Positions 9,539-18,372 of a stretch of DNA of 64,000 nucleotides are shown here, one piece after another. Positions within the stretch are counted from its first letter, which is position 1; each line of letters starts with the position of its first letter. The notes under the pieces are model-generated. The model worked only from the letters and a program-made list of their open reading frames with translations, was not told where the DNA came from and made no database searches. The DNA comes from Citrobacter freundii. Lineage in GTDB: Bacteria; Pseudomonadota; Gammaproteobacteria; Enterobacterales; Enterobacteriaceae. Where the stretch lies: contig NZ_JAALBX010000004.1 of assembly GCF_011077955.1 (NCBI RefSeq), positions 248,001 to 312,000 of the forward strand, written 5' to 3'. The position numbers and the translations under genes were made by a program.

Positions 9539-11487
9539 TATGCCTCCTGCAATGCTTTACGCAGGCGATAGCGCGGATCGAGCATACTCAGCAGTCCGCC
9601 CAGCGCCATTAACGCCCCGCCATACCAAATCCAGCGCACAAAGGGTTTGTAATACAGACGCACCGCCCAACTGCCATCGTCAAGCTCTTCGCCAAGCGCG
9701 GCATACAGATCGCGTGTGACGCCGCCGTCAATGGCCGCTTCGGTCATCATCATCATATTGCTGTTATAAAAGCGCTTCTCGGCGCGCAATGTCGCCTCAG
9801 GCTTACCCTGGCGCAGCACGTCAATTTCACCAACGCCACCGCGCCAGTTCGGCCCGCTGACTTCGCGCACCCCTTTGAAAATAAACTCATATTGATGAAT
9901 ATCGACCCGATCGCCCGCTTTCATACGCACATCACGTTCCACGCTGTAGCTTTGGCTAAAGGCAATCCCAACGACCGTGACCGCAAGGCCGACGTGACCC
10001 AGCACCATGCCCCACTGGCTGCGGGAAATTTTCATCAGGCCTTTCACGAACGAATGGCGATGGGTGGCGCGCTCATGCAGTTCCATAAGCGCCAGCACAA
10101 AAACCCAAATAGCCATCATCAGCCCGACCACCGTCATGGCTTCTATACGATCCTGCATCAGCCAGGGCAGCAACAGCGCACCCGCAAGAGTGATAATCAC
10201 AGCCACACCGAGGCGCTTTAGCACTTTACCCGGTTCATCACGACGCCAGCGCACCAATGGCCCAATACCTAGCAGCAAGGCAAATGGCACCATCATGGCG
10301 GTGAACATCATGTTAAAGAACGGCTCGCCAATGGAGATACTGCCAAGGCCCAATTGCTTATGCACCAGCGGCAGCAGCGTACCGAGCAGCACCACCAGCA
10401 TGGCCGCCATCAGCAGAATGTTATTGCCAAGCAGGAAGGTTTCCCGCGACCAAAGATCGTTTTTGACTCTGGCGCGCACTTTATTGCCTTTCACCGCATA
10501 CAGCAGCAGCGAGCCGCCAATGGCGATGACTAACAGGGCGAGGATAAACATGCCACGCGCCGGGTCTGATGCGAAAGAGTGCACCGAAACCAGAACCCCG
10601 GAACGCACCAGGAAGGTGCCAAGCAAGCAGAGCGAAAACGCGGCAATGGCCAGCAACACCGTCCAGGCTTTGAAGCTGCCGCGTTTTTCGGTCACGGCTA
10701 ACGAGTGCATTAATGCGGTGCCTGCAAGCCACGGCATTAATGAGGCATTTTCCACCGGATCCCAGAACCACCAACCGCCCCAGCCCAGCTCGTAATAGGC
10801 CCAGGCAGAACCCAGCACGATGCCGAGAGTCAGGAAAATCCACGCGGCCTGCGTCCAGGGACGCGACCAGCGCGCCCAGGCGGTGTCCAGTCGTCCGGCC
10901 ATTAACGACGCGATGGCGAACGCAAAGGCAACGGAGAAACCGACGTATCCCATATACAGCAACGGCGGGTGGAAGATTAGCCCGATATCCTGCAACAGTG
11001 GATTCAGATCGCGCCCGTCGATGGGATAGTCAGGTAGCGTGCGGGTGAACGGGTCTGAGGTCAGGAGGATAAACAGCAGGAAACCGAAGTTGACCATGCC
11101 CATGACAGAAAGCACGCGCGCCACGGAGTCGAGCGGCATACCGCGACTCAACACGGCGACTGCAAATGTCCAGGCGCTCATCAGCAGCACCCACAACAAT
11201 AACGAGCCCTCATGGGCGCCCCAGGTTGCGGCAACGCGATACCAGACTGGCAGTTCCGCATTGGAGTTGCTGGCGACATACATAATGGTGAAGTCATTGA
11301 CCACAAAGGCATACACCAGGATCAAAAACGCGGCGAGAACGCTGAAAAACAGTGCCCACGAGAGCGGGCGCGCCAGCGTCATTAATCGCAGATCCTGACG
11401 TACCGCGCCCCATTGCGGGTAGACGCTAAGTAATCCAGCAATCCCAAGCGCCAGACACAGCAGGAAATTACCCAGTTCCGGCATCAT
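9538..11487 (-). CDS. ccmF: Haem lyase CcmF
   Basis: A 649-aa polytopic membrane protein of the haem-handling family, carrying the Trp-rich WWD motif ([15 protein letters not shown], about residues 234-248) and multiple transmembrane helices. CcmF takes haem from holo-CcmE and, with CcmH/I, joins it to apocytochrome c. Length matches E. coli CcmF (647 aa). It overlaps ccmE by 4 bp. Confidence 0.96.
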   Translation of the reverse strand: MMPELGNFLLCLALGIAGLLSVYPQWGAVRQDLRLMTLARPLSWALFFSVLAAFLILVYAFVVNDFTIMYVASNSNAELPVWYRVAATWGAHEGSLLLWVLLMSAWTFAVAVLSRGMPLDSVARVLSVMGMVNFGFLLFILLTSDPFTRTLPDYPIDGRDLNPLLQDIGLIFHPPLLYMGYVGFSVAFAFAIASLMAGRLDTAWARWSRPWTQAAWIFLTLGIVLGSAWAYYELGWGGWWFWDPVENASLMPWLAGTALMHSLAVTEKRGSFKAWTVLLAIAAFSLCLLGTFLVRSGVLVSVHSFASDPARGMFILALLVIAIGGSLLLYAVKGNKVRARVKNDLWSRETFLLGNNILLMAAMLVVLLGTLLPLVHKQLGLGSISIGEPFFNMMFTAMMVPFALLLGIGPLVRWRRDEPGKVLKRLGVAVIITLAGALLLPWLMQDRIEAMTVVGLMMAIWVFVLALMELHERATHRHSFVKGLMKISRSQWGMVLGHVGLAVTVVGIAFSQSYSVERDVRMKAGDRVDIHQYEFIFKGVREVSGPNWRGGVGEIDVLRQGKPEATLRAEKRFYNSNMMMMTEAAIDGGVTRDLYAALGEELDDGSWAVRLYYKPFVRWIWYGGALMALGGLLSMLDPRYRLRKALQEA

Positions 11488-11963
11488 GAGTGATTATCCT
11501 TATAGGCCGCAGCCGGGCGGTGATGGTTCTCTTCCATCGCCGCTTTCACTTCCGGCGGCGTGTAGTTTTCATCGTGCTTGGCCAGTACTTCTTTGGCGAC
11601 AATAAGGTTGCCCGACTCCAGTACACCCTGCGCCACTACGCCCTGCCCTTCACGGAACAGATCCGGCAGAATACCTTCATAACTGACATCCACCACGCCA
11701 CGCGCGTCATAAATTTTAAAGCTGACTTTCAGGGTCTGGTTATCACGCTTCACGCTGCCGGGCATCACCATCCCGCCGACGCGTAAGCGCTGGCCTGGTT
11801 CTGGTTTCACCTGGGTTTCGTTCTTCCCGTTGATGATTTCACCCGGAGTATAGAAGAGATCGATATTGGCGCGCAGCGCATAAAGCGTGAGCGTAATTGT
11901 AATGCCAATCCCCATCAGCACCATGACCGCGAGCCAAAGGCGATTTTTACGACGCGGATTCAT
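11484..11963 (-). CDS. ccmE: Periplasmic haem chaperone CcmE
   Basis: A 159-aa protein with an N-terminal membrane anchor ([17 protein letters not shown]) and a periplasmic OB-fold domain. The covalent haem-binding His is seen in [12 protein letters not shown] (about residue 130), followed by the conserved Tyr. It receives haem from CcmC and hands it to CcmF. Its start overlaps ccmD by 4 bp. Confidence 0.95.
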   Translation of the reverse strand: MNPRRKNRLWLAVMVLMGIGITITLTLYALRANIDLFYTPGEIINGKNETQVKPEPGQRLRVGGMVMPGSVKRDNQTLKVSFKIYDARGVVDVSYEGILPDLFREGQGVVAQGVLESGNLIVAKEVLAKHDENYTPPEVKAAMEENHHRPAAAYKDNHS

Positions 11964-12178
11964 CCGGTTACCTCCTGGGTCGGATGTTGAGCATCTTTAA
12001 TGCGACGCTCTCTTCCTTGTTGACGGCGTATATCCGCCAGTAAAACGTTACGTTGCCACAGGGTATGGACCACCAGTAACCCCAATGGAATGACGGTAAA
12101 CGCCACCGCGAGCCAGACATAAAAGGCGTAACCGCCCATGGCGAAAAATTCACTAACGCTACCAAAGGCGACGTTCAT
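11960..12178 (-). CDS. ccmD: Haem exporter subunit CcmD
   Basis: A 72-aa single-span membrane protein ([27 protein letters not shown]) with a positively charged cytoplasmic tail ([13 protein letters not shown]). CcmD belongs to the CcmABCD release complex that frees holo-CcmE from CcmC. It overlaps its neighbours on both sides by 4 bp. Confidence 0.92.
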   Translation of the reverse strand: MNVAFGSVSEFFAMGGYAFYVWLAVAFTVIPLGLLVVHTLWQRNVLLADIRRQQGRERRIKDAQHPTQEVTG

Positions 12179-12915
12179 GACAGGCTCCTTCCTTTATTAG
12201 CAATGGCTTCCACCCAGGGACGACGGCGGTCTTGGGTTAATATCAGCGTACGCAGACGCATCAGCGTAAGAGTGGTGAACAAGCCCAGGAATCCGAAGAT
12301 GGACCACCGCAGCGGAAGACGCATAGACGGATCGATGGATTTTTGCATATTGGTCGACCCCTGATGCAGGGTATTCCACCATTCGACAGAGAAGTGAATG
12401 ATAGGCAGGTTAACCACGCCGACCAGCACCAGGATCCCGGCGGCGCGTCCGGCGAGACGCCGGTCATCAAACGCGTTGTAGAGCGCAATCACGCCGACGT
12501 ACAAAAACAGCAACACCAGCTCAGACGTCAGTCGGGCGTCCCAGATCCACCAGGTGCCCCACATGGGTTTGCCCCAGGCGGACCCGGTTACCAGCGCAAT
12601 AAAGGTATACACCGCACCCACCGGCGCCATGGCGGCCACCGCCATATCGGCCATTTTGATTTGCCATACCAGGCCGATAAAAGCGGCAATCGCCATCCAG
12701 GCATATATTCCCATCGACCAAATCGCGGCAGGAACATGGATGTACATGATGCGATAACTTTGCCCCTGCTGATAATCGGCCGGTGCCCAGACGAATCCCC
12801 AAATCACACCGACCAGCAGCATAACAATACTGACCACGGCCAGCAGAGGAACGATACGCCCGCAAAGGTGATAAAGTCGCTCTGGTTTAGCAAGCTGATG
12901 TAAGAATTTCCACAT
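12175..12915 (-). CDS. ccmC: Haem ABC transporter permease CcmC
   Basis: A 246-aa, six-helix membrane protein of the haem-handling family with the WWD-type motif WGKPMWGTWWIWDARLTSEL (about residues 114-133) and flanking His residues. CcmC attaches haem to CcmE. The ATG at 12915 begins MWKFLHQLAKPERLY, the family N-terminus. It is separated from ccmB by 46 bp, the only real gap in the operon. Confidence 0.95.
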   Translation of the reverse strand: MWKFLHQLAKPERLYHLCGRIVPLLAVVSIVMLLVGVIWGFVWAPADYQQGQSYRIMYIHVPAAIWSMGIYAWMAIAAFIGLVWQIKMADMAVAAMAPVGAVYTFIALVTGSAWGKPMWGTWWIWDARLTSELVLLFLYVGVIALYNAFDDRRLAGRAAGILVLVGVVNLPIIHFSVEWWNTLHQGSTNMQKSIDPSMRLPLRWSIFGFLGLFTTLTLMRLRTLILTQDRRRPWVEAIANKGRSLS

Positions 12916-12961
12916 AGTAATTGGCTCACAAAGCTAAGTTAGCGCCCACTTTTGCGGGCAA

Positions 12962-13621
12962 TTATTGAATACTTATCCGCAACGCCGCCGCCGTGGCGAA
13001 CGGGCAGAGCGTGGCGCTGGCGGCTAAAAATGCGCCCAGAATCGCCATGTATCCTTCAACCGGTAATGCCATTGACGCGGCATCCATCGCTGCTGTTGCG
13101 AAAATCAGCAGCGGAATAGTAAGCGGCAGCACCAACAGACTTAACAACACCCCGCCGCGACGTAATCCCACCGTCAGGCCAACGCCGACTGCGCCGAGGA
13201 AACTCAGGGTTGGCGTGCCGAGTGTCAGCGTAAGCGCCATTACCCACCAGGTATGGATATCAAGCCCTAACAGCATCGCCGCCAGCGGAGAAAGCACGAT
13301 AAGCGGCAGGCCAGTGACGACCCAGTGAGCGGTTACTTTCGCCAGTACCACCGCAGGCAAAGGCAGCGGCAATAACATGAGTTGTTCGAGGGAGCCATCC
13401 TGCCAGTCATCGCGAAACAGACGCTCCATACCTAATAACGCGGCCAGAAGCGCCGCTACCCACACCACGCCCGGCGCGATCCGCGCCAGTAACTGCGGCT
13501 CAGGGCCAATGCCCAACGGGAATAAGGTGATAACAATCAGGAAAAACCACAGCGGATTGACAATTTCTGCCCCTTTCCGCAGGGCTAAATGTATTTCTCG
13601 TGTGAATACCTGCCACATCAT
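12962..13621 (-). CDS. ccmB: Haem exporter permease CcmB
   Basis: A 219-aa, six-helix ABC-2-type permease (start [27 protein letters not shown]). Its length equals the usual 219-220 aa. It is the partner of the ATPase CcmA, whose gene overlaps it by 4 bp. Confidence 0.95.
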   Translation of the reverse strand: MMWQVFTREIHLALRKGAEIVNPLWFFLIVITLFPLGIGPEPQLLARIAPGVVWVAALLAALLGMERLFRDDWQDGSLEQLMLLPLPLPAVVLAKVTAHWVVTGLPLIVLSPLAAMLLGLDIHTWWVMALTLTLGTPTLSFLGAVGVGLTVGLRRGGVLLSLLVLPLTIPLLIFATAAMDAASMALPVEGYMAILGAFLAASATLCPFATAAALRISIQ

Positions 13622-14235
13622 GACACCACCCCCTCGGGCAACGTCAGTTTGCGAAACGCGCAGTTCACCGGACGTAGCGGTTGATGGGTGGTCAGTAGCA
13701 CGCTGCCGCCTTGTGCGGCGTGGGCTTCAAGCCGACAGGTGAGTTTCTCAATGCCCGCGGGGTCAAGCGCCGTAAAAGGCTCGTCCAGGATCCATAATTT
13801 GGTAGCGCTAAGCCATAAACGTGCCAGCGCAACACGGCGCTGCTGCCCGGCGGAGAGCTGCCCGACCGGGACATCCTCGTACCCTAACAGGCCAATCGCG
13901 GCGAGTGCCTCCCAGCGCGTTTTGAGTAACGAATTCGCATGGAAAAATCGCAGATTTTCATCGGCGGTCAGCACCGCCTTGATGCCGGGCTGATGGCCCA
14001 GCCAAAGCAATTGCTGATGAAAACTGTCGCGCGCGCGTTTGATAATTTCGCCCTGCCATTTCACCTCGCCTGCTTCCGGTGTCGCGAGGCCGCAAAGAAT
14101 ACGCAAAAGCGAGGTTTTACCCGCGCCATTGACGCCGGCAATTTGAAAAATTTCACCCGGATTCAGGGAAAAGGTGAGCCCGCGAAATAACACACGTTCG
14201 TCACGTACACAGGCGAGATTGAGGACGTCAAGCAT
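13618..14235 (-). CDS. ccmA: Haem exporter ATP-binding protein CcmA
   Basis: A 205-aa ABC ATPase: Walker [10 protein letters not shown] (about residues 34-42), signature [14 protein letters not shown] (about 128-141) and Walker B LWILDEP. It powers release of holo-CcmE from CcmC. It is the first gene of the operon, whose promoter must lie within the 95 to 100 bp before it. In E. coli the ccm operon follows nap elsewhere on the map; here no nap genes are attached. Confidence 0.95.
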   Translation of the reverse strand: MLDVLNLACVRDERVLFRGLTFSLNPGEIFQIAGVNGAGKTSLLRILCGLATPEAGEVKWQGEIIKRARDSFHQQLLWLGHQPGIKAVLTADENLRFFHANSLLKTRWEALAAIGLLGYEDVPVGQLSAGQQRRVALARLWLSATKLWILDEPFTALDPAGIEKLTCRLEAHAAQGGSVLLTTHQPLRPVNCAFRKLTLPEGVVS

Positions 14236-14337
14236 CCAGACAGCTCCTTCTGAAATGGCAAGGAATCATAACATAGAGTGATTGCAGGGCTTATAGGCCG
14301 GAGGGCAGAAATGCTACCCCAAAAGGAGTAATGAGAC

Positions 14338-14406
14338 ATGCCAGATCAAAAAGTCTCCGAATTGTCGGGAAATGCAGCTCAGTTTACCCAGAACCGCTAC
14401 GCTTAA
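14338..14406 (+). CDS. Small upstream ORF of yfdC (22 codons)
   Basis: An ATG placed 9 nt after AGGAG (14324-14328) opens a 22-codon frame reading MPDQKVSELSGNAAQFTQNRYA. Its TAA overlaps the ATG at 14406 in a TAATG junction, the arrangement of translationally coupled genes. It is hydrophilic, with no signal or membrane segment, and is not recognised. It could be a leader peptide controlling yfdC or a chance frame. The alternative ATG at 14331 is only 2 nt from the SD and is in a different frame (the long yfdC frame). Confidence 0.4.
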   Translation: MPDQKVSELSGNAAQFTQNRYA

Positions 14407-15392
14407 TGGACATTAACAGCAAGGCAAAACACATCATGGAAAAACTCAAACCAGAAAAAATTGAGGATGAAAAAATTGGCGAGTCCAGTGAAGAACTGGA
14501 AGTGGAAAGCGAAGAAAAGGAGAGCGGAAAAGATATCGAAGTCGACGAAGAACGCCTTCCGTCGCGGGCGATGGCTATCCATGAACATATCCGCCAGGAC
14601 GGTGAAAAAGAGATGGAGCGCGATGCCATGGCGCTGTTATGGTCTGCCATCGCCGCCGGCCTGTCCATGGGGGCATCGCTGCTGGGAAAAGGGATTTTTC
14701 ACGTTCATCTCGAAGGCGTATCCGGCGGGTTTTTGCTGGAAAGTTTCGGTTATACCTTCGGGTTTATCATCGTTATTATGGCGCGCCAACAGCTGTTTAC
14801 CGAAAACACCGTCACCGCCGTTTTGCCAGTCATGCAAAATCCTACCCGCAGCAACTTTATGTTGCTGTTGCGGCTATGGGGTGTCGTGCTGTTTGGTAAC
14901 CTTATCGGCACCGGGCTTGCGGCTTATGCTTTTGAATTTATGCCGATTTTCGATGAGCCGACTCGCGACGCATTTGTCACTATCGGTATGAAAGTGATGG
15001 AAAACACGCCGGTTGAAATGTTCGCTAACGCTATCGTTTCAGGGTGGCTTATCGCAACGATGGTGTGGATGTTCCCTTCTGCCGGTCCTGCGAAAATCGT
15101 GGTGATTATTATCATGACCTGGATTATCGCGCTGGGTGATACGACGCATATCGTGGTCGGCACCGTTGAGATTTTGTATCTGGTCTTTAATGGTGATATT
15201 CACTGGACCGCGTTCATTTGGCCGTTTGCCCTGCCGACCCTTGCCGGCAATATTTGCGGCGGCACCTTTATCTTCGCGCTAATGAGTCATGCCCAAATCC
15301 GTAACGATATGAGCAATAAGAAAAAAGCCGAAGAAAAAGCACGTCTTAAAGAACAGCAGCAGCAGGAGAAAGAACAGCAATCGTCAGAGTAA
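14406..15392 (+). CDS. yfdC: Inner-membrane protein YfdC (formate/nitrite-transporter family)
   Basis: A 328-aa FNT-family membrane protein. It has a highly charged cytoplasmic N-terminus (about 70 residues, Glu/Lys-rich), then six predicted helices starting at ALLWSAIAAGLSMGASLL and a Gln/Glu-rich tail. The FNT-like stretches SGWLIATMVWMF and GDTTHIVVGTVEILYL match E. coli YfdC (310 aa). The transported substrate is not established. Start choice: 14406 (coupled to the upstream small ORF) or 14436 (MEKLKPEK, weak SD); the frame is open from 14331. It ends just before argW, as in E. coli. Confidence 0.9.
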   Translation: MDINSKAKHIMEKLKPEKIEDEKIGESSEELEVESEEKESGKDIEVDEERLPSRAMAIHEHIRQDGEKEMERDAMALLWSAIAAGLSMGASLLGKGIFHVHLEGVSGGFLLESFGYTFGFIIVIMARQQLFTENTVTAVLPVMQNPTRSNFMLLLRLWGVVLFGNLIGTGLAAYAFEFMPIFDEPTRDAFVTIGMKVMENTPVEMFANAIVSGWLIATMVWMFPSAGPAKIVVIIIMTWIIALGDTTHIVVGTVEILYLVFNGDIHWTAFIWPFALPTLAGNICGGTFIFALMSHAQIRNDMSNKKKAEEKARLKEQQQQEKEQQSSE

Positions 15393-15468
15393 CAATGGCG
15401 ATGGAATGAGCAATCAGGCGGCCAAGCCCTTAACGCAGCATTAAAAACGGGTATACTAGCGCCGCTTT

Positions 15469-15543
15469 GTCCCCTTAGTTAAATGGATATAACGAGCCCC
15501 TCCTAAGGGCTAGTTGCAGGTTCGATTCCTGCAGGGGACACCA
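15469..15543 (+). tRNA. argW: tRNA-Arg(CCU)
   Basis: A 75-nt cloverleaf including the encoded CCA. The acceptor stem is GTCCCCT/AGGGGAC, the anticodon stem-loop AGCCC-ctCCTaa-GGGCT, and the T-arm GCAGGTTCGATTCCTGC. A TATACT-like -10 lies just upstream (15451-15456). argW is a well-known phage and island integration site in E. coli, and the accessory segment here begins immediately downstream. Confidence 0.97.
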
Positions 15544-15568
15544 TTGATTCATTTCACAAAACCTCAGT

Positions 15569-15629
15569 TCATATCCAACACCCAGTGATACCAAGCCTTT
15601 TAGCAATAAACCCTCTCACATAGCTTTCA
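15569..15629 (-). pseudogene. Detached 3' end of the IS-interrupted gene at 16856-17289
   Basis: If the IS and one copy of a 3-bp TCA duplication are removed, the gene at 16856-17289 reads on through this segment: after ...EMGLS it continues ESYVRGFIAKRLGITGCWI and stops at 15569. This is an inference from joining the two flanks in frame. The segment would put the original gene end only 25 bp from argW. Confidence 0.55.
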
Positions 15630-15630
15630 A

Positions 15631-16855
15631 TGGACTGACCCCGCCCCGGTAGACAATCCTGCCCAATAGTTTGAGCATAGGGGGAGCATATGGGCACACC
15701 ACGATTTACACCTGAATTTAAGGAAGAATCCGTCCGTCAAATAACGGAACGCGGTTATTCCGTTGCCGAAGTATCCGACCGTCTGGGCGTTTCTGCGCAC
15801 AGCCTTTACACGTGGCTACGGACTATCAAACCCGATAACAGCGAACAGCATGCCCGGGATTTGCTGGAAGCTAAAAGCGAGATACTGAAACTCCGGGCGC
15901 AGCTAAAACGCACCGAAGAAGAACGGGATATCCTGAAAAAGGCCGAGCGGTACTTCGCAAGGGAGCCCGATTGAAGTACCGCTTTATCAATGAGGACCGC
16001 ACTGTATGGGGTGTGATGACGATGTGTCGGGAACTGAATGTCGCCCGGGCCGGGTTCTATGCGTGGCTGCACAACCCGGTATCGGCACGTGATAAGGATA
16101 ATCGGCGTCTGCTGACGCTTATCCGCGACTCCTGTTCACTGAGCGGAGGCGTATACGGTTACCGGCGGGTTCATGGCGATCTGAACGAGATCGGTAAAAC
16201 CTGCGGCAAAAACCGGGTGGGTCGCATTATGCAACTGAACCGAATCAAAGCCGTACGCGGCTATAAATCTCCGCGTCGTGTCGCCGACCTTCAGTGGTTG
16301 CCCCTAATCGCGTGCAGCGGCAGTTTACGGTTGCCCGGCCAATCAGGTCTGGGTCACAGATATCACTTACATCCGCACATGGCAGGGCTGGTTGTATCTG
16401 GCGGTGGTTATCGACCTCTTCGCCCGTAACGTGGTGGGCTGGTCGGTGAAGCCGGCTCTCTCACGCGAACTGGCACTGGATGCGCTGGTGATGACGGTAT
16501 GGCGACGTAAACCGGACAGCGAGGTCATCGTGCACTCAGACCGGGGTAGCCAGTACGACAGCGAGGACTGGCAACGGTTCTGTCGGGACAATAATCTGGC
16601 ACCCAGTATGAGCCGGCGTGGCAACTGCCAGGATAATGCGGTGGCCGAATCGTTCTTCAGTTCACTGAAAAAAGAACACATCAGGAAGAGAATATACAAA
16701 ACCCGGGATCTGGCCCGGGCGGATATATTCGATTACATTGAAGTATTCTACAACCGGGCCCGGCGCCACAGTCACGTCGGCGGCGTAAGTCCGCAGGCCT
16801 TCGGACAGGCCTCGTCGAGAGGACAGAATTTGTCTACGGGCGTGGAGGCAGTCCA
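15631..16855 (+). mobile_element. IS3-family insertion sequence (1225 bp), decayed
   Basis: The terminal inverted repeats are visible: the left end begins TGGACTGACCCC and the right end, read inward, TGGACTGCCTCC, and both continue to GTAGACAA. Inside are orfA (15690-15974) and an orfB in the -1 frame, as in IS3-family elements that make OrfAB by frameshifting. TCA occurs on both sides (15627-15629 and 16856-16858), which fits a 3-bp target duplication with one extra A on the left. orfB carries two 1-bp deletions, so the copy should not be autonomous. Confidence 0.85.
15690..15974 (+). CDS. IS3-family transposase OrfA
   Basis: A 94-aa helix-turn-helix protein (RFTPEFKEESVRQITERGYSVAEVSDRLGVS...LYTWLR) followed by a leucine-zipper-like coiled coil (EILKLRAQLKRTEEERDILKKA), the standard OrfA design. 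The G-AAA-AAG stretch at 15935-15941 is a possible -1 slippage site for the OrfAB fusion. The gene is intact, but its orfB partner is broken. Confidence 0.85.
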   Translation: MGTPRFTPEFKEESVRQITERGYSVAEVSDRLGVSAHSLYTWLRTIKPDNSEQHARDLLEAKSEILKLRAQLKRTEEERDILKKAERYFAREPD

Positions 16856-16916
16856 TCACTCAAGCCCATTTCGCCCCAAGCTTCTTTCCACCCAGCAATG
16901 CGTTTTACCGAAATAG
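15971..16916 (+). pseudogene. IS3-family transposase OrfB (rve integrase), two frameshifts
   Basis: The N-terminal part (YRFINEDRTVWGVMTMCREL..., with an HTH_21 domain) is in one frame to about 16286. The DDE core (DITYIRTWQGWLYLAVVIDLFAR, HSDRGSQY, and the final E in NAVAESFFSSLKKE) is in another frame from about 16341. Restoring one G near 16286 and one A near 16340 gives a continuous family sequence (RRVAGPSVVAPNRVQRQF...VARPNQVWVTD). Both are 1-bp deletions, so the protein is not made in full. The last codons of the open frame run past the IS right end at 16855. Confidence 0.85.
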
Positions 16917-17289
16917 CATGATGCGTCGACTCATCATTTTGCGCACGGTGTCCACCGTGTTTATCCAGATACTCCATATGAGCCTCATAAATATCATTCC
17001 TTATCCACGATAGCGGCGTGATATAGAAAGTATTCGGCTCTCGACCCAGATCGATAAAAACCCAAAACTCATTATCTTTTTTATCAAGTGTACATTGGGC
17101 AGCATAGTTGGTTGTGGTTTGCCATGTTCCTGCTTTTTTCGAACGAGTCGTCACTTTGCACGTTTTACCGTTGGGGGCATCAAATAGGATGAATGACCTG
17201 TTGCCTTCCTTTTGAACCACAACATTTCTGGCCCCAAGGCTGGTTAATTTGTGCAATACAGCTAACTGCCCTAATTCTGCTGTGTTCAT
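16834..17289 (-). CDS. Unknown protein, possible nuclease-like fold, 3' end replaced by IS
   Basis: A 151-aa protein with no firm family. The N-terminus (ELGQLAVLHKLTSLGARNVVV...FILFDAPNGKTCKVTTRSKKAGTW) has the pattern of small PD-(D/E)XK-type nucleases: helix, Asp, then a strand with a basic motif. The usual (E/Q)xK is replaced by VTTRSKK. The rest contains EFWVFIDLG and FYITPLSW, also typical of that fold. The last six residues and the stop come from the IS right end. The original gene probably continued to 15569. The start at 17289 is preceded by GAGAGG. Confidence 0.6.
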   Translation of the reverse strand: MNTAELGQLAVLHKLTSLGARNVVVQKEGNRSFILFDAPNGKTCKVTTRSKKAGTWQTTTNYAAQCTLDKKDNEFWVFIDLGREPNTFYITPLSWIRNDIYEAHMEYLDKHGGHRAQNDESTHHAISVKRIAGWKEAWGEMGLSDGLPPRP

Positions 17290-17404
17290 AATGCCCTCTC
17301 GAACGATTTAAAAAACCTTAGCATATGCTGCCAATTTGCAGCGATGAGGTAACTGTCTAAAACAACAAAACCAACTTTCAGCACCTAATAAAAAAACGCT
17401 ACGC

Positions 17405-17791
17405 CTAATGAGGTGATGCCAACCAAACCACCTGCATCCAGGCCAGTCTTTTTTGCCACTGTGGGATAAAGTTATTCAGCCAGTACAAGGAGGAAACATA
17501 GCCCGGGGCCCCTCCGCCACGGCTAAATCGTTTTACAAAAAACTTATCTTTCCCTACCCGATGAAGTAATGATCTTCCGGTCAATGACTGGAATGCCGCC
17601 AAGATTATTATTGCCAACTCGTCTTCATCTTCCGGGATACTCACCTGACATAAAGCCTTGCGCATCTCCAGCCATAAGATGAGGCTCCTACCCGATCCCC
17701 ATTGGGAAGGGGCTGGGTCAAACAAATCTGATACAACAGCCCATTCGCCTTTCAGAAAGCTAGTCTTTTTTGCCGCTACTTGATGCACCAA
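17405..17791 (-). CDS. Unknown protein downstream of the ankyrin pseudogene
   Basis: An open frame of 128 codons starting at TTG 17791 or GTG 17788 (AAKKTSFLKGEWAVVSDLFDP...), rich in Trp (WGSGRSLILWLEM, LYWLNNFIPQWQKRLAWMQVVW). It is not recognised. It overlaps the end of the ankyrin-type frame by 32 bp in another register, so it may be a translationally coupled partner (for example an immunity or accessory protein) or a frameshifted extension of the same gene. Confidence 0.5.
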   Translation of the reverse strand: MVHQVAAKKTSFLKGEWAVVSDLFDPAPSQWGSGRSLILWLEMRKALCQVSIPEDEDELAIIILAAFQSLTGRSLLHRVGKDKFFVKRFSRGGGAPGYVSSLYWLNNFIPQWQKRLAWMQVVWLASPH

Positions 17792-18361
17792 GGGGAAAAA
17801 TATCTGCCTGAAAAAAATCAGCTTCTACGGTGAATGTAAAACCTTCAGCCACATCAAAGTGAATGGTATCAGTTGTTGATATCACCTGCCCCGTCAACGC
17901 AAAAAAGAGGTGATGTAGCCTGGTATCCAGTTCGTTAAGGCCATCAGGACATTGCTCAGCACCAGCAGCCGCAATCATTTTATCTACCAAAATTTGGTTG
18001 CCATCATAATCAGTGAACAATTGCCGTTCAGTAGCCACCACCTTTCTGATGGTTTGCGCGATCGTCACCTTTTGCGGGAAAAGAAGGTACTCCAAATCAG
18101 GTCGTTTGTGCTTTTCAATCTCTATGTCATAAGCCGTCTGCCGCTTGGAGTTCGTTGTTGCACTTCGGTCAGGGCCAAGTGTTAACAATTCTCCAATAAC
18201 CGACAAATTAGCCCATGCCATGCAGCCTGATGTAGCGGTGTATATCCTTTCGGTTCGCTGGGAAGATTAGTCAGATGAGGATGATCACGGATAATCGGTA
18301 ACAGAGCGTCCTATTCCCCCTGGAAGGGGAGCCTCAACACCTTATCGTTAACTGACATCAT
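17760..18361 (-). pseudogene. Ankyrin-repeat protein, broken by a stop and a frameshift
   Basis: Reading from ATG 18361, the frame gives MMSVNDKVLRLPFQGE, a TAG at 18311-18313, then DALLPIIRDHPHLTNLPSEPKGYTPLHQAAWHG. The sequence then shifts by one base near 18212 into ANLSVIGELLTLGPDRSATTNSKRQTAYDIEIEKH, which completes an ankyrin repeat, and runs to 17760. The C-terminal 100 residues are not recognised. The intact part from ATG 18221 (153 codons) could still be translated. Adding one G near 18212 restores the repeat. A sequencing error could explain one lesion but less easily both. Confidence 0.7.
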
Positions 18362-18372
18362 GCTTACCCTTC

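Noticed and set aside
10007-10795. 262-codon plus-strand frame inside ccmF
   Set aside because: It is antisense to ccmF; Ser/Arg-rich composition and no SD.
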